A DNA stretch of 64,000 bases from Cloacibacterium sp046296655 (GCA_046296655.1 JBKBLE010000001.1:124001-188000); one strand, 5' to 3'. Shown: positions 31,844 through 41,691, counted from the stretch's first letter. Numbers and translations are program-made. The notes: generated from the sequence alone by a model not told the origin.

Positions 31844-31920
31844 GCTTTTTAGGAGTCATAGAAAAAAATTATCGGTTTCTCATATTAAAAATTTTAAAAT
31901 TGATTAATTCTGCAAACTGA

Positions 31921-32583
31921 AAGTATAATAGTAAAAAAAACAACAAGAAAAAGGCATTAGTAGGAAGAAAATTTCCAAATGTAACGGTAGACGCAATCTC
32001 TAAATCAGGAGAAAATTTAAGAATTAACGTTTTAGAAGAAGCAGTAAAAAATCAATCAAAAGTTTTATTATTTTGGTATCCAAAAGACTTTACTTTTGTT
32101 TGTCCGACAGAATTACACGCTTTTCAAGCTGCTTTAGAAGAATTTAAAAACAGAAACACTATGGTTATTGGTGCTTCTTGTGACACAAATGAGGTACACT
32201 TCGCATGGTTATCTACTCCAAAAAATATGGGAGGAATCGAAGGAGTGACTTATCCACTTTTAGCTGATACACACAGACAATTGGCTAATATTTTAGGAAT
32301 TGTAGACCAAGATTTCGAATATGATGAAGAAGGAAACGAAACTTTTTCTGGGTCTAACGTAACGTACAGAGCGACTTATTTAATTGATGAAGAAGGAAAA
32401 GTTTTCCACGAAAGTGTAAATGATATGCCTCTTGGAAGAAACGTAGCTGAATATTTAAGATTAATTGATGCTTACACTCACGTTCAAAAATACGGAGAAG
32501 TTTGTCCTGCAAACTGGCAAGAAGGTAAAGCAGCAATGAATGCTACTAGAACTGCAACTGCAGAATATCTTAGCCAAAACTAA
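31921..32583 (+). CDS. Peroxiredoxin (AhpC/TSA type) lacking a recognisable start codon
   Basis: Reduces hydroperoxides. The open frame after the stop at 31918-31920 encodes about 220 residues; conserved sequence begins KKALVGRKFPNVTVDAISKS. The peroxidatic Cys is in FTFVCPTELHAF and the resolving Cys in YGEVCPANW, so it is a complete typical 2-Cys enzyme. But between 31918 and 32161 there is no ATG, GTG or TTG in frame; the first ATG (32161) would remove 80 residues including the catalytic Cys. AAG at 31921-31923 is one base from ATG. Start loss, sequencing error or an unusual start are all possible. Terminator follows. Confidence 0.75.
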   Translation, partial: KYNSKKNNKKKALVGRKFPNVTVDAISKSGENLRINVLEEAVKNQSKVLLFWYPKDFTFVCPTELHAFQAALEEFKNRNTMVIGASCDTNEVHFAWLSTPKNMGGIEGVTYPLLADTHRQLANILGIVDQDFEYDEEGNETFSGSNVTYRATYLIDEEGKVFHESVNDMPLGRNVAEYLRLIDAYTHVQKYGEVCPANWQEGKAAMNATRTATAEYLSQN

Positions 32584-32606
32584 AATATTAAAATACAATT
32601 AATACC

Positions 32607-32635
32607 AAAGCAGAACATTTTGTTCTGCTTTTTTT
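32607..32635 (+). terminator. intrinsic terminator of the peroxiredoxin gene
   Basis: AAAGCAGAACA-TTT-TGTTCTGCTTT with a T run; an in-frame ATG at 32620 for the next gene would fall inside it. Confidence 0.85.
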
Positions 32636-32655
32636 GTAAATTTACTTGTTCAAAA

Positions 32656-33132
32656 ATGTATGAAATGACTAAAAATGTAAGGTTGCTTTCTCCTCAAAAA
32701 ACAATAGCGCTTATTGCTCATGACCATAAAAAAGATGAATTACTTGAATGGGTAAAAAAGCATAGAGAAATACTCTCTCAGCATCAATTAATAGCAACAG
32801 GAACAACAGGGAAATTAATTTCTGATTTTCTTGGAGTCAATGTAAAAAGAGTAATGAGCGGTCCACTTGGTGGTGATCAACAATTAGGTTCTATGATAGC
32901 AGAAGGCGAAATAGATATTGTAATTTTCTTTTGGGATCCTATGGAAGCTCAACCGCATGATAGTGATGTAAAGGCACTTCTAAGATTATGTGTAGTATGG
33001 AATATTCCTATGGCTTGTGATGCTGCTACCGCAGATTTTATTCTTTCTTCTCCGTTTATGCATTCAGAATATGTAGCAGAAGTACCTGATTATACGAGCT
33101 ACCTCAATAGAAATGTGGTAAAAAAAATATAA
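32656..33132 (+). CDS. mgsA: Methylglyoxal synthase
   Basis: Converts dihydroxyacetone phosphate to methylglyoxal, a glycolytic overflow bypass. 158 residues from ATG 32656 (MYEMTKNVRLL); ATG 32665 is equally possible. Motifs: IALIAHDHKKDELLEWV (phosphate-site His), IATGTTGKLI near 60, VMSGPLGGDQQLGSMIAEG with catalytic Asp near 84, IFFWDPMEAQPHDSDVKALL (second catalytic Asp and substrate His), and IPMACDAATADFIL. Confidence 0.94.
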   Translation: MYEMTKNVRLLSPQKTIALIAHDHKKDELLEWVKKHREILSQHQLIATGTTGKLISDFLGVNVKRVMSGPLGGDQQLGSMIAEGEIDIVIFFWDPMEAQPHDSDVKALLRLCVVWNIPMACDAATADFILSSPFMHSEYVAEVPDYTSYLNRNVVKKI

Positions 33133-33135
33133 CAT

Positions 33136-33175
33136 AAAAGCCAACTTTTTGAGGCGGTCTAAAATATTGGCTTTT
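33136..33175. terminator. bidirectional terminator mgsA / HAD gene
   Basis: AAAAGCCAA (33136-33144) / TTGGCTTTT (33167-33175); the right arm overlaps the stop of the minus-strand gene. Confidence 0.6.
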
Positions 33176-33836
33176 AGTTAAAATAATTCTCTATTTTTTG
33201 AGGTTCTAATTCAGAAAATTCTGTGATGGTTATTTTTGCTAAATCATATTTCTGCATTTTAGAATGTTCACTTTTATAGGCAGCGCAGAAAATTCCTGCA
33301 CGGTGTGCAGCAATAATTCCGTTGGTAGAATCTTCTATTACCATACAATTTTCCTTAGGTTCAACTGCAATTTCTGCGGCTTTTATAAAAATTTCGGGAT
33401 TAGGTTTAGATTCTTCTAGATCTGCTCCACTAATTTTTCCCATAAAGTATTTGCCGATATCAAATTTATCAAAAACCCAATTAATGGTATTCATACTTGC
33501 AGATGAAGCCAAAACTAACTTAATATTATTTTCGTAGTAATTGATAATCAATTCTCTCACTCCAGGAAGTAAATCAAAATCAGGGTCTGTATCAAAATAA
33601 TGTTTAAAATATTTTCTTTTAGAAGCAGCTATTTCTTCTGGCAAAACATCTAAATTAAACTCATCTTTAATCATCTGAGTAGATTTTTTGGTAGATGTTC
33701 CTGTAAGAGAAGTATAAAATTCTTCTGAAACTTTGATGTTTAAATCTTTGAAAGTTTGGAAATATGCTTTTCGGTGAAGTGGTTCCGTATCTACAATTAC
33801 TCCATCCATATCAAATAGTACGGCTTTTAAAGGCAT
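33174..33836 (-). CDS. HAD-superfamily hydrolase (beta-phosphoglucomutase-like)
   Basis: 220 residues. HAD motifs: AVLFDMDGVIVDTEPLH (nucleophile Asp8 and acid/base Asp10), LASSASM (motif II), KPNPEIFIKAA (motif III lysine) and MVIEDSTNGIIAAHRAG (motif IV). The C1-type helical cap lies at about 17-85. Family members dephosphorylate or isomerise small phosphosugars; the substrate is unknown. Confidence 0.82.
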   Translation of the reverse strand: MPLKAVLFDMDGVIVDTEPLHRKAYFQTFKDLNIKVSEEFYTSLTGTSTKKSTQMIKDEFNLDVLPEEIAASKRKYFKHYFDTDPDFDLLPGVRELIINYYENNIKLVLASSASMNTINWVFDKFDIGKYFMGKISGADLEESKPNPEIFIKAAEIAVEPKENCMVIEDSTNGIIAAHRAGIFCAAYKSEHSKMQKYDLAKITITEFSELEPQKIENYFN

Positions 33837-33892
33837 AGTCTAAATTTTTTGCAAAAATACGAATATTTACTTTAACCGATTTTTTATAAAAA

Positions 33893-34384
33893 TTATATGC
33901 TTTTACTTCTTCTTTCTAAAAGAATTACATCTCGCCAAACACCGTTCATTTCAGCGATTTTTTCTCTTCTTCCAATGATTCTGAAGCCTAATTTTTCGTG
34001 AATTTTAATGCTCGCTACATTTTCTGGAAAAATCCCAGATTGTAATGTCCAAAAATGATGTTCTTCGGTTTCTTCTATTAATTTATGGAGCAACATTTCG
34101 CCAAATCCTTTTCCATGAACTGAATTATCGAGATAAATGCTGACTTCGGCAACACCTTTGAAGCATGCTCTTGCAGAAATAGGTTGGATAGCAGCCCAAC
34201 CTTGTACTACTCCATTTTCGTTTACCAAAACCAATCTACAAACTTTGAAATATTTATTGTCCCAAGTTTCCCAACTTGGAACTTCTTTGTCAAAAGTAGC
34301 ATTGCCGCCTTCGATTCCTTGTTTTAAAATTTCTAAAACTCTCTTTCCATCTTCTGGAAGCATTTCACGGATTTGGTAGTTCAT
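33893..34384 (-). CDS. GNAT-family N-acetyltransferase (phosphinothricin acetyltransferase-like)
   Basis: 163 residues. The N-terminal IREMLPEDGKRVLEILKQGI and ATFDKEVPSWETWDNKYF, the acetyl-CoA loop VHGKGFGEMLLHKL near 93, and ENVASIKIHEKLGFRIIGRREK near 124 resemble the Pat/YncA subgroup, which acetylates amino-acid analogues. Natural substrate unknown. 43 bases downstream of uvrA, same strand. Confidence 0.82.
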   Translation of the reverse strand: MNYQIREMLPEDGKRVLEILKQGIEGGNATFDKEVPSWETWDNKYFKVCRLVLVNENGVVQGWAAIQPISARACFKGVAEVSIYLDNSVHGKGFGEMLLHKLIEETEEHHFWTLQSGIFPENVASIKIHEKLGFRIIGRREKIAEMNGVWRDVILLERRSKSI

Positions 34385-34427
34385 TTTTATCTAAGATAAA
34401 TTGTGTGATAATGTTGAAAATGAAATT

Positions 34428-37259
34428 TTATTCCATCTCCTTCTTCAAAAATCTAGCAGTCAAAGATTTTTTGCTTTTTATAATTTCTTCAGGAGTTCCC
34501 GTTGCGATGATTTCGCCACCGTGTTTTCCACCTTCTGGACCGATGTCTATAATGTGGTCTGCCAATTTTATGACATCTAAATTATGTTCGATAATAATAA
34601 AAGAATTGCCCAATTCTACCAACTGATTGATGGCTTCCATCAAGATTTTTACATCTTCAAAATGCAAACCTGTTGTAGGTTCATCTAGAATATAAAGCGT
34701 GTTTCCTGTTTGTTTTTTGGCAAGTTCTGTTGCTAGTTTTATACGTTGCGCTTCTCCTCCACTTAATGTGGTAGATTGTTGGCCAAGTGTAATGTAACCC
34801 AAACCAACGTCTTGCAAAGTCTTCACTTTTGCATAAATTTTAGGAATCGGTTGGAAGAAATCTGCCGCTTCATCAATGGTCATTTCCAAAACATCAGAAA
34901 TCGATTTTCCTTTGTAGCGAACTTCCAAAGTTTCTCTGTTAAAACGTTTTCCGTTACAGGTTTCGCAATGCACGTAAACATCGGGCAAAAAGTTCATTTC
35001 AATGACTTTTAAACCGCCACCTTGACACGTTTCGCATCTTCCACCTTTTACATTAAAAGAAAATCTCCCCGCTTTGTAACCTCGGATTTTAGATTCTGGC
35101 AATTCTGCAAAAAGGTTTCTAATATCGGTGAACATTCCTGTGTAAGTTGCTGGATTAGAGCGCGGTGTCCTACCAATTGGCGTTTGATCTACATCTACAA
35201 TTTTGTCGATATTTTCGATGCCTTCAAATTTTTTGTAAGGTAAAGGCTCTTGAACTGCTCTGTAAAAATGTTTGTTGAGAATTGGATAAAGCGTTCCGTT
35301 AATCAAAGAAGATTTTCCACTTCCTGAAATTCCCGTTACCACCACCAATTTTCCTAAAGGAATTTCGAGGTTTACGTTTTTCAGGTTATTTCCTGTTGCA
35401 CCTTTTAGTTTTAGAAATTTTCCGTTTCCTTTTCTTCTTTCTTTAGGGATTTCTATGCTTCTTTTACCCGTGAGATAATCTGCCGTAATTGTATTGGCTT
35501 TGATTAGATCTTTAGGTTTTCCTTGCCAAAGAATTTCGCCGCCGTGTTTTCCAGCTCTAGGACCGATATCGAGAACGTAATCAGCTTCTAGAATCATGTC
35601 TTTATCATGTTCTACTACGAGAACAGAATTGCCAATATCACGAAGATTTTTCAATGAATTGATGAGTCTTTCGTTGTCTCTTTGATGCAAGCCAATGCTT
35701 GGTTCATCTAAAATATACAATACATTTACCAATTGAGAACCAATTTGTGTAGCCAATCTAATTCTCTGAGATTCGCCACCAGAAAGCGTTTTAGAACTTC
35801 TACTCAAGCTTAAATAATCTAAACCGACGTCTAATAAAAACTGCAATCTTGTTTCTATTTCTTTCAGAATTTCATTGGCAATGATTTTATTTTTTTCGCT
35901 GAATTTTTCTTTAACTTCTTGAATCCAATCTTTCAAATCCAACAAACTCAAAGCATTGATTTCCGCAATATTTTTTCCATCGATTTTAAAGGCCAAACTG
36001 CTTTTTTGAAGTCTTGCTCCGTTGCATTCTGGACAAGTTTCTTCGGTGGTAAATTGTCTTTCAAGTACTACTGCATCGTAGTTTTCTTTATCTTCAATCA
36101 CTTGACTTAAATAAGGAATTAACCCTTCAAAATTGATTTTTATTTTCTTAGAAATTCCCGCGTATTTCAAATCAGCAGTAAATTCTTTTTGGCAACCGTA
36201 GTAAATATAATCTACCGCTTCACGAGGAATTTCATTGAAAGAAGTATTTAAGCCTAACCCGAAAATTTCTAAAATATTTTTAATTTGAGTGAGAAGCCAT
36301 TTGTTTCCTTTCAAAACTTCTAGCGGTAATAAAGCGCCTTGATTGATAGAAAAATTAGGGTTTTCTACCAAAAATTCTTCATTGATTTTTTTGATGGTTC
36401 CGAGACCTTTACAAGTTGGGCAACTTCCCTTCGGAGAATTGAAAGAAAAAGTATTCGGTTCTGGAATTGGTAATGCGTTTCCAGTTTCGGCATCCATTAA
36501 ATTTTTAGAAAAATATTGAAAATCATTCGAGCCAAATTTTTGTACCATCACTACTCCATCTCCCATTTGCAAAGCGGTTTTCAGAGATTTTGCCATTCTG
36601 GTTTCAGTAGCATTTTCGCCGATAATCCATCGGTCTATTACCACTTCTATATCGTGGGTTTTATAACGGTCTAGTTTTAAATCGTATTCTATATCTTGTA
36701 ATTCTCCATCAATTCTGGCTTGTGAATACCCTTTTTTAGCCAATTGCACAAAAAGTTCGTGATAATGTCCTTTTCTAGAACGAATGACAGGTGCTAAAAG
36801 TAGAACTTTTTCGCCTTTATAATTTTCTTTGATGGTTTCTAGAATTTGTTCTTCTGTGTAGCTCACCATTTTTTGACCAGTTTCCAAAGAATATGCATCT
36901 GAAACTCTGGCGAAAAGCAAACGGAGAAAATCATACAATTCTGTAACGGTACCCACTGTAGAACGTGGGTTTTTATTGGTAGTCTTTTGTTCGATGGCAA
37001 TTACAGGAGAAAGTCCTTCGATTTTATCAACATCTGGACGCTCTAAACCGCCCAAAAACTGACGAGCATAAGCAGAAAATGTTTCGATGTAACGTCTTTG
37101 TCCTTCTGCAAAAATGGTGTCAAAAGCCAAAGAAGATTTCCCAGAACCAGAAAGTCCCGTAATGGTAACCAATTCATTTCTAGGGATTTTAACATTGATG
37201 TTTTTCAGATTGTGTTCTCTAGCTCCGTATATTTCGATGTATTCTTTTTCTGTACTCAT
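34428..37259 (-). CDS. uvrA: UvrABC excinuclease subunit A
   Basis: DNA damage sensor of nucleotide excision repair. 943 residues from ATG 37259 (MSTEKEYIEIYGAREHNLKN), preferred over the ATG at 37286 because the UvrA motif starts right there. Two ABC ATPase halves: Walker A GLSGSGKSSLAFDT and GISGSGKSSLINGT, signatures LSGGESQRIRLATQIG and LSGGEAQRIKLATELA, Walker B ILDEPSIGLHQRD and ILDEPTTGLHFED. Zinc modules are CPTCKGLGT, CPECNGARL and CETCQGG with CETCNGKRF. Normal length and intact. Confidence 0.98.
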   Translation of the reverse strand: MSTEKEYIEIYGAREHNLKNINVKIPRNELVTITGLSGSGKSSLAFDTIFAEGQRRYIETFSAYARQFLGGLERPDVDKIEGLSPVIAIEQKTTNKNPRSTVGTVTELYDFLRLLFARVSDAYSLETGQKMVSYTEEQILETIKENYKGEKVLLLAPVIRSRKGHYHELFVQLAKKGYSQARIDGELQDIEYDLKLDRYKTHDIEVVIDRWIIGENATETRMAKSLKTALQMGDGVVMVQKFGSNDFQYFSKNLMDAETGNALPIPEPNTFSFNSPKGSCPTCKGLGTIKKINEEFLVENPNFSINQGALLPLEVLKGNKWLLTQIKNILEIFGLGLNTSFNEIPREAVDYIYYGCQKEFTADLKYAGISKKIKINFEGLIPYLSQVIEDKENYDAVVLERQFTTEETCPECNGARLQKSSLAFKIDGKNIAEINALSLLDLKDWIQEVKEKFSEKNKIIANEILKEIETRLQFLLDVGLDYLSLSRSSKTLSGGESQRIRLATQIGSQLVNVLYILDEPSIGLHQRDNERLINSLKNLRDIGNSVLVVEHDKDMILEADYVLDIGPRAGKHGGEILWQGKPKDLIKANTITADYLTGKRSIEIPKERRKGNGKFLKLKGATGNNLKNVNLEIPLGKLVVVTGISGSGKSSLINGTLYPILNKHFYRAVQEPLPYKKFEGIENIDKIVDVDQTPIGRTPRSNPATYTGMFTDIRNLFAELPESKIRGYKAGRFSFNVKGGRCETCQGGGLKVIEMNFLPDVYVHCETCNGKRFNRETLEVRYKGKSISDVLEMTIDEAADFFQPIPKIYAKVKTLQDVGLGYITLGQQSTTLSGGEAQRIKLATELAKKQTGNTLYILDEPTTGLHFEDVKILMEAINQLVELGNSFIIIEHNLDVIKLADHIIDIGPEGGKHGGEIIATGTPEEIIKSKKSLTARFLKKEME

Positions 37260-37346
37260 AATGTCATTCTCGTCAAAAAAAATCAAGACTTACAAAAATA
37301 CGGAATTATTCTCTGAAAAAGTTTATCAATCGTAAGATTTCCACAT

Positions 37347-37375
37347 AAAAAAAGAACCTCAAATTTGAGGTTCTT
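37347..37375 (-). terminator. intrinsic terminator of the UMF1 transporter gene
   Basis: AAGAACCTCAAATTTGAGGT-TCTT with seven U on the minus strand. Confidence 0.85.
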
Positions 37376-37396
37376 GTGAATATATTATCTAAAGAT

Positions 37397-38920
37397 TTAC
37401 AAAGTTTCTTTGTCTGATAATTTGTTGAATTTCAAAAATCTAATGAAGAACAATCCTAATGCAAAGAAAACCGTCATAGAAAGTGCTGCAAATCTCATTC
37501 CTGAAGTAGTAGGCAGTTGGAATGAACATTCTTGTAAGAAGAACAACCTAATCGCATCATAATTGTCAATTAATAAAGCAAAAATAAATGTTCCTAGGAT
37601 AATTGCTATCTTTTCTAATACATCATAAAAGCTGAAATACGTAGTATTATCCATAGAATCTTTCGGTAAAAGTCTACTGTAGGTAGAACGAGACATTGAT
37701 TGAATTCCGCCCATTACCAAACCGATGATGGCTGCAATTCCGTAAAATTGATATTCTACATTTGGATTTTCTTTTTTGAGGAAATAAGCAGAAAGACAAG
37801 CAAAAATCCATAAAATAATGGTAATGCTAATCACATTTTTATTGCCTATTCTTTTTGATAATCTCGAGAAGAAAATAGCACCAATGATTGCTTCAATTTG
37901 AATGATTAACAAGGTCATAATCAGTTTTCCTTGTTCAAGGTTGATTTCGCTCTTTCCAAAAAGTGTTGCCATCAAGAAAATGGTCTGCATTCCAACACTG
38001 TAAAAGAAGAAACTTGCTAAAAAATACTTAAGATTAGCGGTTCTAAATAATTGTGAACCAACTCTATACAATTCTCTAAAACTTTCTTTTACGATTTCAA
38101 TGTAGAAGATGATATTATCTTTCAGAACTTCTACAAAGCCACCGTTTGATTTATGACTTTTGAAAATATTTTTTAGATTCAGCAAAACTAAATCTTTTGG
38201 TAATTGGTCTTTCACTTCACCAAATTGTGGTAAATGTTTGAAGGTGTATTGAGAGAATCCAAACCACCAAGCTCCCGTGAATAAGAAAGAAATTCTAGTG
38301 TATAAAAGTGCTTCTTTTGGAGTATCCGCAAAAAACATTATCAATGCCAAACAAATCACCACTAAAATTACAGAACCAATGTAACCATAAACGTAACCTT
38401 TTGCAGAAAGTGCATCTTGTTTATCTGGCGTAGCAATATCTGGCAAAAAGGAATTGTAGAAAACCAAACTTCCCCAGAAACCTACACTCGCAGTAATACT
38501 GAAAAGTAATCCTAAGAAGACGTTATTCATATTGGTAAACATCGCCAATCCCATACAAGAAGTTGCTCCTAAATAAGCGAAAAATTGCAAGAAAGACTTT
38601 TTATTTCCAATGGTATCTGCTAAAGATGATAAAATCGGCGAAAGAATAACCACAATCAAAAACGAAATGGTAAGCGAATAGCCATAAATTGCATCTGGTT
38701 GATAATCTTTTCCGAAAATATTAATCATATTTCTCACTGGAACTTTTATCCATTTTCCTGTTTCGGTTACGTACTCGCTTTTTTCGTAAGCAGTAGTAAT
38801 AATAGAATAGTAAATAGGAAAAATGGTAGAGGTAATTACCAGTGAATAAACAGAATTCGCCCAATCGTAGAAAGCCCAAGCTTTCATAATTTTAGGGTTG
38901 TTTTTAATATTTTGTTTCAT
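37397..38920 (-). CDS. MFS transporter, UMF1 / Atg22-like family
   Basis: 507 residues from ATG 38920 (MKQNIKNNPKIMKAWAFYDW); an upstream in-frame ATG at 38968 has a poor N-terminus. The opening KAWAFYDWANSVYSLVITST is the hallmark of the UMF1 (unknown major facilitator 1, Atg22-like) family, as is GGIQSMSRSTYSRLLPKD near 413. About twelve hydrophobic helices, with a long loop about 240-290. Yeast Atg22 exports amino acids; the bacterial substrate is unknown. Confidence 0.85.
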   Translation of the reverse strand: MKQNIKNNPKIMKAWAFYDWANSVYSLVITSTIFPIYYSIITTAYEKSEYVTETGKWIKVPVRNMINIFGKDYQPDAIYGYSLTISFLIVVILSPILSSLADTIGNKKSFLQFFAYLGATSCMGLAMFTNMNNVFLGLLFSITASVGFWGSLVFYNSFLPDIATPDKQDALSAKGYVYGYIGSVILVVICLALIMFFADTPKEALLYTRISFLFTGAWWFGFSQYTFKHLPQFGEVKDQLPKDLVLLNLKNIFKSHKSNGGFVEVLKDNIIFYIEIVKESFRELYRVGSQLFRTANLKYFLASFFFYSVGMQTIFLMATLFGKSEINLEQGKLIMTLLIIQIEAIIGAIFFSRLSKRIGNKNVISITIILWIFACLSAYFLKKENPNVEYQFYGIAAIIGLVMGGIQSMSRSTYSRLLPKDSMDNTTYFSFYDVLEKIAIILGTFIFALLIDNYDAIRLFFLQECSFQLPTTSGMRFAALSMTVFFALGLFFIRFLKFNKLSDKETL

Positions 38921-38957
38921 AGTTTTTCTCCGTAAAAGGGAATTATTACACAAAAAT

Positions 38958-39006
38958 AAAAAAACCATTAAGAAATTGACTAAAAAATCAATAAATCTTA
39001 ATGGTT
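38958..39006 (-). terminator. intrinsic terminator of the thiolase gene
   Basis: AACCATTAAGA (38963-38973) / TCTTAATGGTT (38996-39006), 11 perfect pairs and a long loop, U run on the minus strand. Confidence 0.7.
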
Positions 39007-39028
39007 AATTATTTGTAAAATGAGAAAA

Positions 39029-40207
39029 TTATAAATTCTCAATCACAATTGCAGAAGCACCACCACCTCCATTACAGATTGCAGCAGCGCCATATTTACC
39101 ATTGTTTTGTTTTAAAACATTAATGAGTGTAACGATAATTCTAGCACCAGAACTACCTAGTGGATGTCCTAATGAAACAGCACCACCATTTACATTTACC
39201 TTAGATTCGTCTAAGCCTAAAATTTTATTGTTGGCTAAACCAACTACTGAAAAAGCTTCATTAAACTCGAAGAAATCAATGTCAGAAATTTCTAAACCAG
39301 CTTTTTTAAGAGCAATTGGTAATGCTTTTGCAGGAGCGGTGGTAAACCATTCTGGTTCGTGTGCAGCATCTGCATAAGAAACGATTTTAGCCAAAGGTTT
39401 TAAGCCCAATTCTTCCATTTTTTCTTTTGACATTAAAACCAATGCAGAAGCACCGTCATTTAATGGAGAAGCATTAGCAGCAGTTACTGTTCCATTTTCT
39501 TTTTGGAAAACAGTAGGCAAAGTTCCAATTCTGTCAAAATTTACATTTTTATATTCTTCGTCTTCTGCGAAAATAATAGGTTCTCCTTTTTTCTGTGGAA
39601 TTTCTACAGGAACGATTTCCTCTTTAAATTTACCAGAAGCCCAAGCTTCTGCACTTCTTTTATAAGACTGAATCGCAAAGTTGTCTTGGTCTTCTCTTGA
39701 GAATTCATATTTTGCAGCACATTTTTCTGCACAAACTCCCATGTGGATTTTGTTGTAAACATCTATTAAACCGTCAACTAACATACCGTCTTGCATTTTA
39801 ACATCTCCCAATTTTACAGCATTTCTGGCGCTATAATAATGAGGAACTTGGCTCATGTTTTCCATCCCACCCGCTACGATTACGTCTTGGTCACCAGATT
39901 TAATAGACTGAGAAGCCATCATTACGGCTTTCATCCCAGAAGCACATACTTTATTGATAGTGGTAGAAGGTGTTTCGTTTGATAAACCAGCACCTAATGC
40001 AGCTTGACGAGCAGGAGCTTGTCCTTCTCCAGCTTGTAAAACATTACCCATATAAACTTCTTGAACGTGTTTTGCGTCAAGATTAATTTTGTCTAACGCT
40101 CCTTTAATGGCAATAGCACCTAATTTAGGGGCAGGAATGCTAGATAAACTTCCTAGAAAACTTCCCATAGGTGTTCTTGCTGCTGAAACGATAAATACTT
40201 CTTTCAT
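39029..40207 (-). CDS. Acetyl-CoA C-acetyltransferase (thiolase)
   Basis: Condenses two acetyl-CoA or cleaves acetoacetyl-CoA. 392 residues from ATG 40207 (MKEVFIVSAARTPMGSFLGS). Active-site Cys in INKVCASGMKAVMMAS near 88, His in GGAVSLGHPLGSSGARI near 348, second Cys in AAICNGGGGAS near 378. A second thiolase (56836-58020) sits in the beta-oxidation operon; this one lies alone, so its role could be acetoacetyl-CoA metabolism (inference). Confidence 0.93.
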   Translation of the reverse strand: MKEVFIVSAARTPMGSFLGSLSSIPAPKLGAIAIKGALDKINLDAKHVQEVYMGNVLQAGEGQAPARQAALGAGLSNETPSTTINKVCASGMKAVMMASQSIKSGDQDVIVAGGMENMSQVPHYYSARNAVKLGDVKMQDGMLVDGLIDVYNKIHMGVCAEKCAAKYEFSREDQDNFAIQSYKRSAEAWASGKFKEEIVPVEIPQKKGEPIIFAEDEEYKNVNFDRIGTLPTVFQKENGTVTAANASPLNDGASALVLMSKEKMEELGLKPLAKIVSYADAAHEPEWFTTAPAKALPIALKKAGLEISDIDFFEFNEAFSVVGLANNKILGLDESKVNVNGGAVSLGHPLGSSGARIIVTLINVLKQNNGKYGAAAICNGGGGASAIVIENL

Positions 40208-40254
40208 GATATTTAATAGAGATTTAAATTTTAAAATTCTTTTCGCCAAAGTAC

Positions 40255-40288
40255 AAAAAAAAACACACTTTTTAAAAAGTGTGTTTTA
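40255..40288 (-). terminator. intrinsic terminator of the NHS-type transporter gene
   Basis: AAAACACACTTTTT / AAAAAGTGTGTTTT (40261-40288), 14 perfect pairs, then U run on the minus strand. Confidence 0.85.
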
Positions 40289-40310
40289 TGTTTATAATCA
40301 ATGATTTATA

Positions 40311-41618
40311 TTAATGAGATACGTTTCCTATTGCTTCTGGATTGTGCTTGTGTTTAAAGAAAATACCAAATAGTATTGCAATAACAAGAGCATAAATAGA
40401 GAATGTGAGCCAAGCTCCACTCCAATTTGTGCTTCCATCAGTATTTATAAAGTATTTTTCAATGATAAATCCACTTGCTTTGCTTCCTATAATCGCTCCA
40501 ATTCCGTTTGTCATCATCATGAATAAACCTTGTGCAGAACCTCTAAGCTTAGAGTCAGTAGAAGTTTCTACGAAAAGAGAACCAGAAATATTAAAGAAAT
40601 CAAATGCCATTCCATAAACAATCATAGATAAAATTAACGCAAAAAGTCCGAAACCAGTTGGGTAACCTACTGAAAATAGTCCAAATCTTAGAACCCAAGC
40701 GAGCATACTCATTAACATTACTTTTTTAATACCATATTTTTTTAGGAAAAATGGAATAGCAAGTATAAATAATGTTTCAGAAATTTGGCTGATAGATACA
40801 ATTACGGTACTGTATTTTACTGCAAAACTATCTTTATATGCGGCTATATTTTTGAAGCTGTCAATAAAAACATCTGCGTACATGTTAGTTAATTGCAAAG
40901 CAGCTCCTAAGAACATAGAAAAAATAAAAAAACTTGCCATTTTTGGGTTTTTAAACAAAACAAAAGCATTTAATCCTAGTTTTTCTAGAATTCCGTTTGC
41001 ATCTTTTTTGTTATTTTCTGGAGGACAACTAGGCAATGTGAAGGCATATAAACCTAAAATAATTGCTCCGGCAGATGCGATATAGAATTGGAGAGGTGTA
41101 GGTGTAGCTAGCTTTATAAAGTTGAAAGACAATATGTCAGACTGAGTATAATCAAAATTTGTAAAATTAGTAATCCACATTGCAATGATAAAACCAACAG
41201 TTCCCCATACTCTAATTTTAGGAAAATTAGTTACTACATCAGAATTATTGTCAGATAAAACTCTATAAATTAGAGAATAAGATAGTGAAATAGTAGGCAT
41301 GTAAAAGAACATTGCGATTAAAATAATCCAATATAACTGTTCTGGATCATTAATTCCTGGTACAAAAAACATCATGATTCCATAAAGGATATGAAGAATA
41401 CCATACAATTTTTCTGAATTTATATATTTGTCTACTAAGATTCCTACAATTGGTGGAGTTATAATCGATGCTATTCCTAGAGTTGAGAAAATTGCACCAA
41501 ACTGAGGGAAGGTCCATCCCTTTGTACTTAAACAATAAGTAGCAATTGTAGTAAGCCAAGCTCCCCAAACAAAAAATTGTAGAAAACTGAGCAGTGTCAA
41601 TCTAAATTTAATATTCAT
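40311..41618 (-). CDS. MFS transporter, nucleoside:H+ symporter (NupG-like) family
   Basis: 435 residues with about twelve hydrophobic helices. The N-terminus MNIKFRLTLLSFLQFFVWGA and WLTTIATYC resemble the NupG/XapB group of nucleoside-proton symporters, as do GIASIITPPIVGILVDKYI and GSAQGLFMMMTNGIGAIIGS near 365. Nucleoside uptake would match the phosphorylase and uridine kinase in this window, although they are not adjacent. Substrate is inference. Confidence 0.8.
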   Translation of the reverse strand: MNIKFRLTLLSFLQFFVWGAWLTTIATYCLSTKGWTFPQFGAIFSTLGIASIITPPIVGILVDKYINSEKLYGILHILYGIMMFFVPGINDPEQLYWIILIAMFFYMPTISLSYSLIYRVLSDNNSDVVTNFPKIRVWGTVGFIIAMWITNFTNFDYTQSDILSFNFIKLATPTPLQFYIASAGAIILGLYAFTLPSCPPENNKKDANGILEKLGLNAFVLFKNPKMASFFIFSMFLGAALQLTNMYADVFIDSFKNIAAYKDSFAVKYSTVIVSISQISETLFILAIPFFLKKYGIKKVMLMSMLAWVLRFGLFSVGYPTGFGLFALILSMIVYGMAFDFFNISGSLFVETSTDSKLRGSAQGLFMMMTNGIGAIIGSKASGFIIEKYFINTDGSTNWSGAWLTFSIYALVIAILFGIFFKHKHNPEAIGNVSH

Positions 41619-41691
41619 AAGTAGTAATTTTTTCTTTTACGGTATTTTAGACCGTTGAGTGTTTTCAGAGTTTATTATTTAATTTTTAGCG

